From NCBI RefSeq assembly GCF_016892625.1, contig NZ_JAFEMW010000001.1, forward strand, positions 310,001 to 374,000: a stretch of DNA of 64,000 nt. The letters are read 5' to 3'. A program made the translations under genes and the position numbers. Source of the stretch: Brevibacterium sp. RIT 803 (GTDB lineage Bacteria > Actinomycetota > Actinomycetes > Actinomycetales > Brevibacteriaceae). Positions 17,072-26,050 of this stretch are shown here, one piece after another. Each line of letters starts with the position of its first letter. The stretch's first letter is position 1. The notes below the pieces were generated by a model. It did no database searches and was not told where the DNA came from. It saw nothing but the letters and a program-made list of their open reading frames with translations.

Positions 17072-18361
17072 GTGACTTCATCATCTCCAGCACCTGGCAC
17101 CGACTTTCGCCTGTTCGCACCTCTGCGCAGGGACACCGTCGGCGGCGGACTCCTCGTCATCGCCGCCGTCGTGGCTCTCATCTGGGCGAACTCTCCCCTC
17201 GCTGACACATACTTCGCTCTCAGAGACGTCGAGGTCGGCCCCGCCGCCTGGCACCTGCAGCTGAGCCTGGGAACCTGGGCTGCCGACGGCCTGCTCGCGA
17301 TCTTCTTCTTCCTCGTCGGGGTGGAGCTGAAGACCGAATTCACCCACGGAGATCTGCGCAGACTCCGCACGGCCATCGTCCCGATCACCGCCGCAGCCGG
17401 CGGCGTCATCGTCCCTGCCCTCATCTACACAGTTCTCCTGATCTCCCACCCGGAGACGCTGCGCGGATGGGCGATTCCCACGGCCACGGACATCGCATTC
17501 GCCGTCGCGATCCTCGCGATCATCGGCTCCCACCTGCCCAAGTCTCTGCGCATCTTCCTCCTCACCCTCGCCGCCGTCGATGACCTGCTGGCGATCGGCA
17601 TCATCGCCGTCTTCTACACCGAGACCATCTCTCTCGTTCCACTCCTGGGAGCTCTCACGGTCATCGTCGTCTACGGTCTCATCGCCGCCCGCTTCAGAAC
17701 GTTCTTCGTGGACCGAGCCTGGGCTGCGTGGGTGATTCTGCTGCCACTTGGGCTCATCGCCTGGGCGCTCATGCACGCCTCCGGAGTCCATGCGACGATT
17801 GCCGGTGTGCTCCTCGGGTTCATGATCCCCGCCCTGGCCAGCCAGCGGCGCAGAGGTCAGGATCGGCAGGCAGATGACGATGACCGCCCGAACCTCGCCG
17901 AGGTGCTCGAACACCGCCTGCGGCCGCTGTCCGCAGGACTCGCGGTGCCCGTGTTCGCATTCTTCGCCGCGGGTGTGGCTGTGGGCGGACTCGAGGGTCT
18001 GGCCACTGCGTTCTCCCAACCGTTGACCTTTGCGATCATCGCGGCCCTGGTCGTCGGCAAACCGGTGGGGATCCTGGCGTCGACGTGGCTGGTCACCAGA
18101 TTCACCTCGGCGGGCGTGGACCCGAGTTTGAGGTGGCCGGATCTGGCCGGTGTGGGTCTGCTTGCGGGAATCGGGTTCACGGTCTCCCTCCTCGTCGCCG
18201 AACTCAGCTTCACCCCCGGCTCCCCCGAACACGACTATGCGAAAGTCGCAATCCTCAGCGCTTCGGTCATCGCTGCTGTGTTGGCCACGCTGATCTTGGG
18301 CAGCAGGAACTCTCGGTACCGCAAGGCTGAGCGCGCTAGTCTGGGTGTGGACCACCTCTGA
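17072..18361 (+). CDS. nhaA: Na+/H+ antiporter NhaA
   Basis: 429 residues with the 11-12 membrane segments of NhaA. Exchanges internal Na+ (or Li+) for external protons and supports salt and alkaline tolerance. The family signature FFFLVGVELKTEF is at about residues 80-92, ATDIAFAVAIL follows at about 140, and the two ion-binding aspartates lie in AAVDDLLAI at about residues 169-170. A hydrophilic loop at about 255-280 (QRRRGQDRQADDDDR) is longer than in E. coli. The GTG at 17072 is the only sensible start; the upstream 335 bp is an apparent structured leader. Confidence 0.95.
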   Translation: MTSSSPAPGTDFRLFAPLRRDTVGGGLLVIAAVVALIWANSPLADTYFALRDVEVGPAAWHLQLSLGTWAADGLLAIFFFLVGVELKTEFTHGDLRRLRTAIVPITAAAGGVIVPALIYTVLLISHPETLRGWAIPTATDIAFAVAILAIIGSHLPKSLRIFLLTLAAVDDLLAIGIIAVFYTETISLVPLLGALTVIVVYGLIAARFRTFFVDRAWAAWVILLPLGLIAWALMHASGVHATIAGVLLGFMIPALASQRRRGQDRQADDDDRPNLAEVLEHRLRPLSAGLAVPVFAFFAAGVAVGGLEGLATAFSQPLTFAIIAALVVGKPVGILASTWLVTRFTSAGVDPSLRWPDLAGVGLLAGIGFTVSLLVAELSFTPGSPEHDYAKVAILSASVIAAVLATLILGSRNSRYRKAERASLGVDHL

Positions 18362-18405
18362 GGACCGCACACCACCACTGACGGCACCACCAGAAAGGCT
18401 CAACG

Positions 18406-19704
18406 ATGAGCACGATCACGCCTGTAGGCGAACGTTTCGGCTCCGAACTCGCCGAACTCGCAACCCTCGTCGATTCCGAGCGTCCGGGCTGGACGAGGCG
18501 GGCGCTGAGCGAGTTCGACATCGCCGGACGCGACTATGCCCGCACCCTGATGAAGCAGGCAGGGTTGGCGACCCGAGTCGACGGGGCAGGAAACGTCATC
18601 GGAGTACTGCCCGGTCGCCTCGGCGGGCGAGAGATCATGCTCGGGTCCCATACCGACACCGTTGACGGCGGGGGCCGTTTCGATGGGATCACCGGCGTCC
18701 TCGGTGCTATCGAGGTCGTGCGGCTGCTGCGGGAGAACAACGTTCGACTCGACCACGACCTCGTCATCGTGGTCTTCTTCAACGAAGAGCCCAACGATTT
18801 CGGCTTCTTCTGCGTCGGCTCCCGGGCGATGACCGGGCTCGTCGACCGCACCACCCTGACCGCCACCGACACCACCGGCCGCAGCCTCGCCGCTGCTCTG
18901 CCGGACTCCGGCATCGACCCGGAAGCCTTCTTAGACGCACGCTACGACTTCTCGAAGGTCACCGCCTTCCTCGAACTCCACATCGAGCAGGGACCCGAGC
19001 TGGAGCGGATCGGCAAGCAGATCGGCGTCGTCGAGACGATCGCCGGCATCAACCACTTCAGGGCGCTCTTCACCGGCCGCCAGGATCATGCCGGCACGAC
19101 CCCGATGGATGTCCGTGCCGATGCAGGATGTGCTGCTGCCGGCACGGTGCTCGCCGTCGAATCGATCGCTGAGTCGGGGACGAACACCCGCGGCACGAGT
19201 GGTCAGATCCAATTCACTCCGGAAGCCGTGAACGTCGTCTCGGCCAATGCCAGCGTCGAGGGCGAGTTCCGGGGTCCCGACGGCTCTTGGCTGCATGAGG
19301 CACAGCGCAGACTCACCGATGCCGCCGGGGAGAATGCTGCTCAGCGCGGTGTGCGTGTGGAGATGGAATGGACGACGGACGATGCGCCCGTTCCCCTGCA
19401 CGAACCGATCACTTCGACCATCGCCGAGGTGGCCGATGACCTTGGTCATTCCAGAGCCACAATGTTCTCCGGTGCCGGCCACGACGCGGGAATCATCGCC
19501 GCCAAGACGCAGGTGGGCATGATCTTCGTTCCTTCCCATGACGGCCGCAGCCACTGTCCCGAGGAATTCACCGAACTCGATGACATCCTGCCCGGAATCG
19601 AGGTCCTGCTCGAGACAGTGCTGCGCCTCGACAAAGCTGCACCTGCTGGCGGGCCTGCAGCTTCCGGTGGGGTCGCGCAGTCAGGTGGAGCACAGTCAGT
19701 GTGA
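18406..19704 (+). CDS. M20-family Zn-dependent amidohydrolase (allantoate / N-carbamoyl-amino-acid hydrolase type)
   Basis: 432 residues. The metal ligands appear in GSHTDTVDGGGRFDG (His/Asp), FFNEEPNDFGF (Glu pair) and LELHIEQGPELE (His/Glu); the dimerisation-domain signature TGRQDHAGTTPMD is present. This pattern belongs to the hydantoinase/carbamoylase branch of M20, which hydrolyses N-carbamoyl amino acids, allantoate or ureidoglycine. The exact substrate is not readable, and no purine-degradation genes are adjacent. The last 20 residues are Gly/Ala/Ser-rich and probably disordered. Start ATG 18406 has AGAAAGG upstream. Confidence 0.88.
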   Translation: MSTITPVGERFGSELAELATLVDSERPGWTRRALSEFDIAGRDYARTLMKQAGLATRVDGAGNVIGVLPGRLGGREIMLGSHTDTVDGGGRFDGITGVLGAIEVVRLLRENNVRLDHDLVIVVFFNEEPNDFGFFCVGSRAMTGLVDRTTLTATDTTGRSLAAALPDSGIDPEAFLDARYDFSKVTAFLELHIEQGPELERIGKQIGVVETIAGINHFRALFTGRQDHAGTTPMDVRADAGCAAAGTVLAVESIAESGTNTRGTSGQIQFTPEAVNVVSANASVEGEFRGPDGSWLHEAQRRLTDAAGENAAQRGVRVEMEWTTDDAPVPLHEPITSTIAEVADDLGHSRATMFSGAGHDAGIIAAKTQVGMIFVPSHDGRSHCPEEFTELDDILPGIEVLLETVLRLDKAAPAGGPAASGGVAQSGGAQSV

Positions 19705-19705
19705 C

Positions 19706-19711
19706 TAAGAT
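19706..19711 (+). promoter_or_regulatory. -10 element for the antitoxin-like gene
   Basis: TAAGAT overlapping the stop region of the preceding gene, 5 nt before an ATG at 19717 and 38 nt before the preferred ATG at 19750. It would give this small gene its own promoter. Confidence 0.4.
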
Positions 19712-19749
19712 CGGCGATGACACGACAGTCTGCTGAGAAGGGCCACATC

Positions 19750-20109
19750 ATGCCATTCGACAAGTTCATCAACAAGGCCAAGAACCTGGCCAATGACCCG
19801 AAGATTCGCGAAAAGCTCAACTCCGAAAAGGGAGAGAAGGCCACTGATTCGATTCTCGACAAGGCAGCAGGGGTCGCCGAGTCCCTGACCAAGGGCAAGC
19901 ACACCGACAAGATCCAGAAGGCCCGAGACGCCGCCGACCGTGCAGTCGGCAGCGATGGCAAGTCGGAGAACAACCAGCCCGATGGCCAGCGCCCGGCCGG
20001 CGATCAGAGCCCTGGTGACAACCAGCGCCCAACTGACGAGCCGCGTCCCTCCGGGGATCAGCGCCCCGATGTGAACCGTCGCAACGACGAGGGCGAAACT
20101 CGCCCCTGA
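19750..20109 (+). CDS. Rv0909/MT0933-family small protein (putative antitoxin), Pro/Asp-rich tail
   Basis: About 119 residues. The first 70 residues are amphipathic and Lys-rich (FINKAKNLANDPKIREKL, then KIQKARDAADRAVG), as in the Rv0909/MT0933 proteins named as antitoxins. The last 45 are a low-complexity tail with repeated Gly-Asp-Gln-Arg-Pro-like units. The ATG at 19750 follows GAGAAGGG; an in-frame ATG at 19717 would fit a leaderless transcript and add 11 residues. No toxin gene is adjacent, so a toxin-antitoxin role is doubtful; membrane or DNA association is possible. Confidence 0.7.
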   Translation: MPFDKFINKAKNLANDPKIREKLNSEKGEKATDSILDKAAGVAESLTKGKHTDKIQKARDAADRAVGSDGKSENNQPDGQRPAGDQSPGDNQRPTDEPRPSGDQRPDVNRRNDEGETRP

Positions 20110-20545
20110 GGATTCTCTTCTCGCAGAATCGATCCATGGGTCGAGGAGGCCGGCGTCGTCGGGGTTGAGAATGATCCGGACGACGGCGGTCTCTGCGAGC
20201 TCCCCTCATTTCACGACCGCCTGGAACCAACGGTCGGAAGCAGACAGCCGCTCCCCCGACATCTGCCCTCGCCTGCGCGGAGCCGGCTGCTGACCAGGTG
20301 GCCCAAGCAGCCGACGGCATGGATGCCGCACTCAGCTCCTGCGCTGAGACCTCCACGACGTGTGGCAGTACGAAGCACCCCGGACCACTGACCCGACCCG
20401 GTGGTGCGGCTAGTGGGCCACGTCTGCCCCGCGTTGGACTCCCCACCAGCACGGGGTGTGTGAGAATAGCACTCGGGCAACGGCGGCCCGCAACACACTC
20501 AGCCGAATCTCATCCCACGATCTTCATCACACTGCAGGAGGTGCA
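20110..20545. other. Intergenic region with no supported gene
   Basis: 436 bp between the antitoxin-like gene and glsA. It begins with a weak hairpin, GATTCT and AGAATC around an 8-nt loop at 20111-20130. On the minus strand a stretch near 20115-20240 translates to a protein-like sequence but is broken by an in-frame TGA and has no start, so it is at most a relic. The end of the region must hold the glsA promoter. Confidence 0.5.
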
Positions 20546-21865
20546 ATGCGATCCCCTATCCCTGACTTCTTGGACGAGACGCTCGATCGTCACAGGTCAG
20601 ACCGGTCCGGTGCGAACGCGGACTACATTCCGGATCTGGCCTCGGCCGACCCCGAGAAGCTGGGCATCTGCATCTCCACACTCGACGGGGTCGAGTACAC
20701 CTCCGGAGATTCGGAGTTCGAGTTCTCCATCCAGTCGATGTCGAAGCCCTTCATCTATGGCCTGGCAATCGAGCAGGAAGGGTTGGCCGCAGTCCTCGAC
20801 ATGGTCGGTGTCGAACCCAGCGGAGAGGCCTTCAACGAACTCTCCCTGGACAAGATGTCCGGCAAACCGCTCAACCCGATGATCAACGCCGGTGCTATGG
20901 TCATCCATTCGCTCCTGGGCGAGCCGGGAACTTCGCTGGCCGAGCGGATCGAAATCGTGCGAGCCGGACTGTCCGAATTCGCCGGCCGCCAGCTGCGCGT
21001 CGACGACTCGGTGGCTGAAGGCGAATGGGGTGAGGCCTACCGCAATGTCGCGATCGCCAATATGCTCCGGTCCTATGGTGTCTACCCTGACCAGCCCGAC
21101 GAGGTGGTCCAGGGGTATATCGCCCAGTGCTCGATCCTCATCACCGCCAAGGATCTGGGAATCATGGCCGCCACTCTGGCTGCGGGCGGACTCAACCCGG
21201 TCACCGGCAAGCAGGTGCTCTCACCTCGCGTGAACCGTCAGGTTCTCGGCGTCATGATGACGTGTGGGATGTACGACGCTGCCGGTGACTGGATGACAGA
21301 GGTCGGCGTACCCGCCAAGTCCGGTGTCTCCGGCGGAGTCTTCGGGGTCCTGCCCGGGCAGGTCGGCATCGCCACCTTCTCTCCGCGCTTGGACAAGCAC
21401 GGGACGAGCGTTCGGGGAGCCAACATCTTCAGGACTCTCTCGCGCGAGCTGAGTCTTCACATCATGGACGCCCCCGAACCTGCTCGCTCGATCATTCGCC
21501 GTGACAGGCGCTTCGTGGATTCTCAGGGCGTCATGGTGCGCATCTGCAGCCTGCAAGGGCTCATCCAATGGAGCGGTGCCGAAAACGTCATCCGGACAAT
21601 GGACGCTCCCGAATCCAATGTCGAGGCCTTCGTCCTCGACCTGCGCCGGGTCAATGAGATCAATGGAGTGGCCAGGCGCATGCTCACGGAGGCGATGAGT
21701 CGGCTCAAGGAGGACGGAAAGCGAATAGCGCTCATGGATCCCGAAGACATGCTCCTCTGCAAGAGTCCGAACTCGTCTCTGCCAGAGGTCGAATACGTCG
21801 ACTCTCCCAAGGCGCTCAAGGGCCTGCGTCGGCTGCGCGAGGATTGGTCTCAGAGAGCCGTCTGA
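20546..21865 (+). CDS. glsA: Glutaminase with C-terminal STAS domain
   Basis: About 439 residues. Hydrolyses L-glutamine to glutamate and ammonia. The serine beta-lactamase-like glutaminase fold carries the Ser-x-x-Lys catalytic pair in SIQSMSKPF (Ser64, Lys67); MINAGAM, SYGVYPDQPD and SGVSGGVFGV are further family signatures. From about residue 330 the chain continues into a STAS (anti-sigma antagonist-like) domain, including VEAFVLDLRRVNEINGVARR, which usually serves as a regulatory module. The ATG at 20546 has a textbook GCAGGAGG 5 nt upstream; the longer frame has none. Nitrogen-status control is likely but no site was found. Confidence 0.92.
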   Translation: MRSPIPDFLDETLDRHRSDRSGANADYIPDLASADPEKLGICISTLDGVEYTSGDSEFEFSIQSMSKPFIYGLAIEQEGLAAVLDMVGVEPSGEAFNELSLDKMSGKPLNPMINAGAMVIHSLLGEPGTSLAERIEIVRAGLSEFAGRQLRVDDSVAEGEWGEAYRNVAIANMLRSYGVYPDQPDEVVQGYIAQCSILITAKDLGIMAATLAAGGLNPVTGKQVLSPRVNRQVLGVMMTCGMYDAAGDWMTEVGVPAKSGVSGGVFGVLPGQVGIATFSPRLDKHGTSVRGANIFRTLSRELSLHIMDAPEPARSIIRRDRRFVDSQGVMVRICSLQGLIQWSGAENVIRTMDAPESNVEAFVLDLRRVNEINGVARRMLTEAMSRLKEDGKRIALMDPEDMLLCKSPNSSLPEVEYVDSPKALKGLRRLREDWSQRAV

Positions 21866-21888
21866 TCAGGTCAGACATGGTCGTTTGC

Positions 21889-21907
21889 TAAGGTGAGGCT
21901 AACTACA
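21889..21907. promoter_or_regulatory. IdeR/DtxR-type iron box
   Basis: The 19-mer matches the DtxR/IdeR consensus TTAGGTTAGGCTAACCTAA at 14 of 19 positions, with the central AGGCTAAC exact. It lies 84 bp before the siderophore-interacting protein gene, as expected for iron-repressed siderophore functions. Confidence 0.7.
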
Positions 21908-21990
21908 CTTTTTGTATCGGTGAAGTCTGCGGCCATCGCCGGCGGCCCACCCGAACAGCCAAGTTCTCACGCATCCCAGGAAGGCCCACA

Positions 21991-22809
21991 ATGTCGACCA
22001 CCCCAAGCGTGCCCGACCGCACAGCTCGACCACCCCGCCCGCAGGCCGTCATGACCGTGCAAGAGGTTGCAGGGATCACCCCGAACCTGATTCGGATCAC
22101 GGTCGGCGGCGACGGCTTCGACGCGATCTCGAGCAATGAATCGACGGACAAATACGTCAAGCTCATGTTCGCCGATCCCACACACGGGTTGACACCGCCG
22201 TATGATCTGGCGGATCTGCGGGAGAACTCCCCAGAGAAGCTCCCCCGCAACCGCACCTACACCGTGCGTGAGATCAACGAAGACGAGAAATGGCTCTCCC
22301 TGGACTTCGTCATCCACGGCGATGAGGGCGTCGCGGGCCCCTGGGCCAAGACCGCGCAGCCAGGCGACACCATCGTCATGGTCGGCGCAGGAGGCAAGTA
22401 CCAGCCGAATCCTGACGCCCCGTGGCATCTGCTCATCGCCGACCACACTGCGATCCCTGCCGTCAGCGCCGCCCTCGAGTCCATGGACGCCGAGGCGAGA
22501 GGCATCGTCATCGCCGCTGTCGCAGACGAGGCCGACCGACTGCTGCCCGAAGCACCGGCTGGAGTCACCGTGGTCTGGGTCAACGATGACGACGAGCTGA
22601 TCGCCGCCGTTCGCGGCCTCGACTGGCCCGAGGGAACTCCACAGGTCTTCGCCCACGGTGAACGAGAGACGATCAAAACGATCAGGACAGTCCTCAAGGA
22701 CCACGCGGTACCACGCGAAGCGCTGTCGATCTCAGCCTATTGGGCACGCGGTCGCGCCGAGGACCAGTTCCAGGCCGAGAAGCGCGAACCCATCGGCAAG
22801 ATCGATTGA
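21991..22809 (+). CDS. Siderophore-interacting protein (FAD-dependent ferric-siderophore reductase)
   Basis: 272 residues of the SIP/ViuB family. Reduces Fe3+ in imported ferric siderophores so that iron is released in the cytoplasm. The FAD-binding beta-barrel shows the signature RNRTYTVREI followed by HGDEGVAGPWAKTAQPGD and VGAGGKYQP; the C-terminal NAD(P)H-type lobe ends with AYWARGRAEDQFQAEKREPIG, typical of the family. It stands alone, without siderophore uptake genes here. The IdeR-type box about 85 bp upstream indicates iron repression. Confidence 0.93.
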   Translation: MSTTPSVPDRTARPPRPQAVMTVQEVAGITPNLIRITVGGDGFDAISSNESTDKYVKLMFADPTHGLTPPYDLADLRENSPEKLPRNRTYTVREINEDEKWLSLDFVIHGDEGVAGPWAKTAQPGDTIVMVGAGGKYQPNPDAPWHLLIADHTAIPAVSAALESMDAEARGIVIAAVADEADRLLPEAPAGVTVVWVNDDDELIAAVRGLDWPEGTPQVFAHGERETIKTIRTVLKDHAVPREALSISAYWARGRAEDQFQAEKREPIGKID

Positions 22810-22843
22810 CGCAGCATCAGCTCGACTGACGTCGCCTCAGTGC

Positions 22844-25042
22844 TCAATCCCACCCGGCTGAGCCGAGGTCCTCGGCGATCGATCGAGCCGGACTGGTTCG
22901 CTCGCCTTCGCGGCGCTGGCCGCGGCGACGCGTGAGGAAGACGGCCAGGACGCCGAAGCCGATGAGAGCCAGCGCGATACCGCCCAGAATGAGGTACTGG
23001 CCCAGATCAGCACCGGTGCGCGGGAGCGAGCCCGCGTTGTCGTCAGCCGCGTCTGTTCCATCGGAGACGCCTGCGTCGCCCTCCGCCGCGGACGAATCCG
23101 AGCCCTTCGACGATGAACCAGAGTTCGCGTCGTCTCCCTTCTCGGAGTCCGCAGCGGCATCGTCGGCTGCACCAGCGGAGTCTGCTGCACTGTCGGTGTC
23201 CACCTCGTTGTCAGAATCCACCTCGTTGTCAGAATCCACCGAAGCGTCGGAGTCGGCTGAAGCTTCAGAGCCGACCGAAGCACCTGCATCCGCAGAGTCA
23301 TCGGAATCGGCGCCCGCGCCCTCGTCGTTGAGATCGGCGACAGAGTACAGGCTGGTGGTGCCTGAGACTTCGTTGCCGACGACGAGGGCCGCTTCGCCTG
23401 TCGGAGACTCATCAGCGCCCAGGAAGGCAATTCCTTCCGGACCAAGGTCCCCGGCCATGGAGAGCAGGACTTCGGGATCGGAGGCATCCTCGATCTCGTC
23501 TTCAACGGAGACCGAGAAATCACGGTTGTTGAAGTAGGTGACGAACTTCGGGTTCGAGGGGTCGCGGAGGTCGAAGGCGGCGATTCCACCTACCCGTTCG
23601 AAGCCGACGAAAGCGTAGGTGGTCTCCCCCACTTCACCGACGGTCAGAGCTTCGGGCTCTGGGCCCTTGTCATCGCTGCGCCCCTCGCGATTCGACTCCG
23701 AGTGGTTGGAGTTGAAGAAGTCGGGAATCGCCTCGGCCGTCAGCTGTTCGAAGCTGTCGCCCGAGTCGGCCACGAGTGTGCCATCGGTCGTCCACACGGA
23801 GAAGGAGCGGGTGCCGAATGCGTAGAGTTCCTCGTAGCAGTCACCGCTCTTGTTCAGCCCCAGGTCGGTGATGATGTTGAGTCTGCCCAGGGCCTCGTCA
23901 CCAAGCTGGCCAGCCAGCGGAGAGTTCTCGCACACGGGTGCCAGTTCGTCCTCGCCGAGGTCCTTGACCCTGGCCGCGTCGACGAAGTCGCCCCATTCCC
24001 TTGAGTCTCCTTCATTGGCGGTGACCAGATAGTCGGTTCCTTCGGATGAGAATGAGGAGATCGTGTCGGGCATGTAGGCGCCCTTCAGTCCCGGGTGCTC
24101 TGCGATGTTCGTCTTCGGCGCGTCTTCTGGGTCGCGGTCGGAGGCGTCGAGTCCGTTCCCTGCCTGCCCGTGATCTTTGAAACCCAGCGGAAGAACGTCG
24201 GTGACCTCGGCTGTGGCGATGTCGACGACGGCGATCGCGTTCGCCTCCTGCAGAGTCACGTAGGCCCTGCCGCCTGCGACGGTGATGTATTCGGGTTCGA
24301 GATTGCGAGAGATCGGCAGATCCTCGTGCGGTGTGGGCCCGAACACGCGAACGTCGTCGTGCAGCGTCTTCGAACCGCCGTCTTCGAAGTCGTGGAAGTC
24401 AGCGGTGTGCACGTCCGATTCCTTCGGTGCGGCCACCTCGGCGGGCAGGTCGACCACGGCCACGGATCCTTCGGGGTCCGTGCCGAAGTCTTCGGACGGC
24501 TCCCCTTCGTTGGCCACGAGCGCGTGCGCACCGTCGGGGGTCAGCGCCACCATGTCCGGCAGCGATCCGACCGGGACAGTTCCCAGCACCCTCGCCGAGG
24601 TGGTGGTCGCGTCGAAGAACATCAGTGATCCCGATGCGGTCTTGTCCTCGTTCTCAAGCGCGATGACGCCGAGTCCGTCATCGCGGACGGCGATGGAGTT
24701 CGCGACACCGGAGCCGGCGACCGTACCTGTCTTCTCAGGTCTCTGCGGATCCGAGATGTCGATGATGTCGACTGTCGCGGCCTCGGCATTGACGGTGAAT
24801 GCGGTGTCGCCGTGAACAGCGGTGATCTCCGCGGCGGACTCGTCGAACTGACCGGTCTCATGAGCGCCGAGGAACCCGAGAGCCAGGCTCGCATCCGGAG
24901 CGGAATTGCTGATCGGTTCCGCCACCTCTGCCGCCGACGCCTCAGCGAAGCCGAGCACCGTCGCGGCCGTGCTCAGGCCTGTGGTCAGCAGCAGGGCAGT
25001 CAGTGCGGCCGTGATTGAGCGCGAAGCGAATGGATGCGTCAT
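22844..25042 (-). CDS. Choice-of-anchor I family surface protein with LPXTG-type sorting signal
   Basis: About 732 residues. A signal peptide (about 1-38, cleavage near ASAAEVAEP) precedes a large beta-propeller-like domain of the choice-of-anchor I type with repeated YVT/ADGxx elements such as VDIIDISDPQRPEKTGTV and AVVDIATAEVTDVLPLG. A Ser/Asp/Ala-rich stalk (about 575-670) leads to LPRTG, a membrane span and a basic tail. The tail runs about 20 residues past the arginine cluster, longer than usual for sorting signals. The start at 25042 has GGAGAACC upstream. Likely linked to cell wall by a sortase encoded elsewhere; ligand or activity unknown. Confidence 0.82.
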   Translation of the reverse strand: MTHPFASRSITAALTALLLTTGLSTAATVLGFAEASAAEVAEPISNSAPDASLALGFLGAHETGQFDESAAEITAVHGDTAFTVNAEAATVDIIDISDPQRPEKTGTVAGSGVANSIAVRDDGLGVIALENEDKTASGSLMFFDATTTSARVLGTVPVGSLPDMVALTPDGAHALVANEGEPSEDFGTDPEGSVAVVDLPAEVAAPKESDVHTADFHDFEDGGSKTLHDDVRVFGPTPHEDLPISRNLEPEYITVAGGRAYVTLQEANAIAVVDIATAEVTDVLPLGFKDHGQAGNGLDASDRDPEDAPKTNIAEHPGLKGAYMPDTISSFSSEGTDYLVTANEGDSREWGDFVDAARVKDLGEDELAPVCENSPLAGQLGDEALGRLNIITDLGLNKSGDCYEELYAFGTRSFSVWTTDGTLVADSGDSFEQLTAEAIPDFFNSNHSESNREGRSDDKGPEPEALTVGEVGETTYAFVGFERVGGIAAFDLRDPSNPKFVTYFNNRDFSVSVEDEIEDASDPEVLLSMAGDLGPEGIAFLGADESPTGEAALVVGNEVSGTTSLYSVADLNDEGAGADSDDSADAGASVGSEASADSDASVDSDNEVDSDNEVDTDSAADSAGAADDAAADSEKGDDANSGSSSKGSDSSAAEGDAGVSDGTDAADDNAGSLPRTGADLGQYLILGGIALALIGFGVLAVFLTRRRGQRREGERTSPARSIAEDLGSAGWD

Positions 25043-25150
25043 CGGTTCTCCGGAGTCGAGGTGATCGAGAGGGCGAAACTGCCCGCAACCACTCATACAT
25101 AGGCACACGGCCTGTCTCTGCGTCGAACTCTGGGTGGACTCCGGGTGAAC

Positions 25151-26050
25151 TCAGCGAAGATTGAGCCCCTCGATCACCTCGGCGACCTTACGCTTTTGGA
25201 CATCCGTGAGACCAAGGATCGGCAGAGGCAGAGAATCCGGCCCGACCAGTCCGAGGTGTTCTGCGATCGCGGCGGTGACTCGGAGGCTGCCGCCGAATTC
25301 GGCAAAGAGATCCCACAGCGGTTGGAGTTCGGCAGTGAGTTCCACCGCCCGATCAGTCTCACCGCTGCGCGCAGCTCGGGTGATCTCGAGCATCGGGGCC
25401 GGCAGGGTTCCGCCGACTGCCGTGTACCAGGCATCGCAGCCGGCATTGAGTCCCGCCGCACCGAACGCGTCGCCGGAGATGCCGATGCTCACCTGGTTGT
25501 CGGTGGCGGCGCGGATCCGCTCGATATGAGCGGTGAAGTCCGTTGGCGACATCGCCTGCCCGGGGATTTTAATCGATTCCACGCCGTCGAGCCCTGCCAG
25601 ACGCGCGTAGAGATCGGTGGTGAAGGTGAAGTGCGTGGTGCCCGGATTGTCGTAGACGACGACGGGAAGGTCGGTCGCTGAGGTGACCGTGGCGAAGAGT
25701 CCGTACACGTCGTCCTCTGTCAGCGGCTGATAGCTGACGGGTGCGAGCAGGATCCCCTGGGCACCCGCGATTTCGGCCGCACGCACATTGGCCAGCACCT
25801 CCCGCGTGCGCAGGGCCCCGACCCCGACGAACACGGGGATCCCGGCGGCGTGATCGACGCTCAGCTGCGCGATTCGGGCACGTTCGTCCGTGCTGAGGTA
25901 GGCGTACGACCCGGTCGAGCCCAAGGCAGTGATCGAATCGACGCCGGCCGTGACGAGACGTTGGATCAGCCCCACGTAGGCAGCCTCATCGATCTCCTCC
26001 TCATGGATCGGGGTGAGGGGGAAGGCGCTCAGGCCAGTGAATAGTGTCAT
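25151..26050 (-). CDS. Dihydrodipicolinate synthase-family aldolase (DapA-like)
   Basis: 299 residues, a TIM-barrel class I aldolase. Tyr133 in VVYDNPGTT and the Schiff-base Lys161 in ESIKIPG are the catalytic pair. The usual GTTGES substrate loop reads GSTGSYAYL, so this is probably not the lysine-pathway DapA but a paralogue acting on a sugar-derived 2-oxo acid. It overlaps the PfkB kinase gene by 4 bp, and the kinase is first in the operon. A kinase plus DapA-like aldolase would suit breakdown of a 2-keto-3-deoxy acid or amino sugar acid; this is inference. Confidence 0.85.
   Translation of the reverse strand: MTLFTGLSAFPLTPIHEEEIDEAAYVGLIQRLVTAGVDSITALGSTGSYAYLSTDERARIAQLSVDHAAGIPVFVGVGALRTREVLANVRAAEIAGAQGILLAPVSYQPLTEDDVYGLFATVTSATDLPVVVYDNPGTTHFTFTTDLYARLAGLDGVESIKIPGQAMSPTDFTAHIERIRAATDNQVSIGISGDAFGAAGLNAGCDAWYTAVGGTLPAPMLEITRAARSGETDRAVELTAELQPLWDLFAEFGGSLRVTAAIAEHLGLVGPDSLPLPILGLTDVQKRKVAEVIEGLNLR

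Noticed and set aside
17081-18403. 440-residue open frame antisense to nhaA
   Set aside because: Its composition (long Asp/Glu/Arg/Gly runs) is that of a reversed membrane-protein gene, and NhaA on the other strand has all family motifs.
19750-20109. Complete toxin-antitoxin pair
   Set aside because: Only the antitoxin-like protein is present; neither neighbour resembles a toxin.
20115-20300. Possible protein relic on the minus strand of the 436-bp gap
   Set aside because: A protein-like stretch exists but is interrupted by an in-frame TGA, lacks a start, and cannot be assigned to a family by eye.
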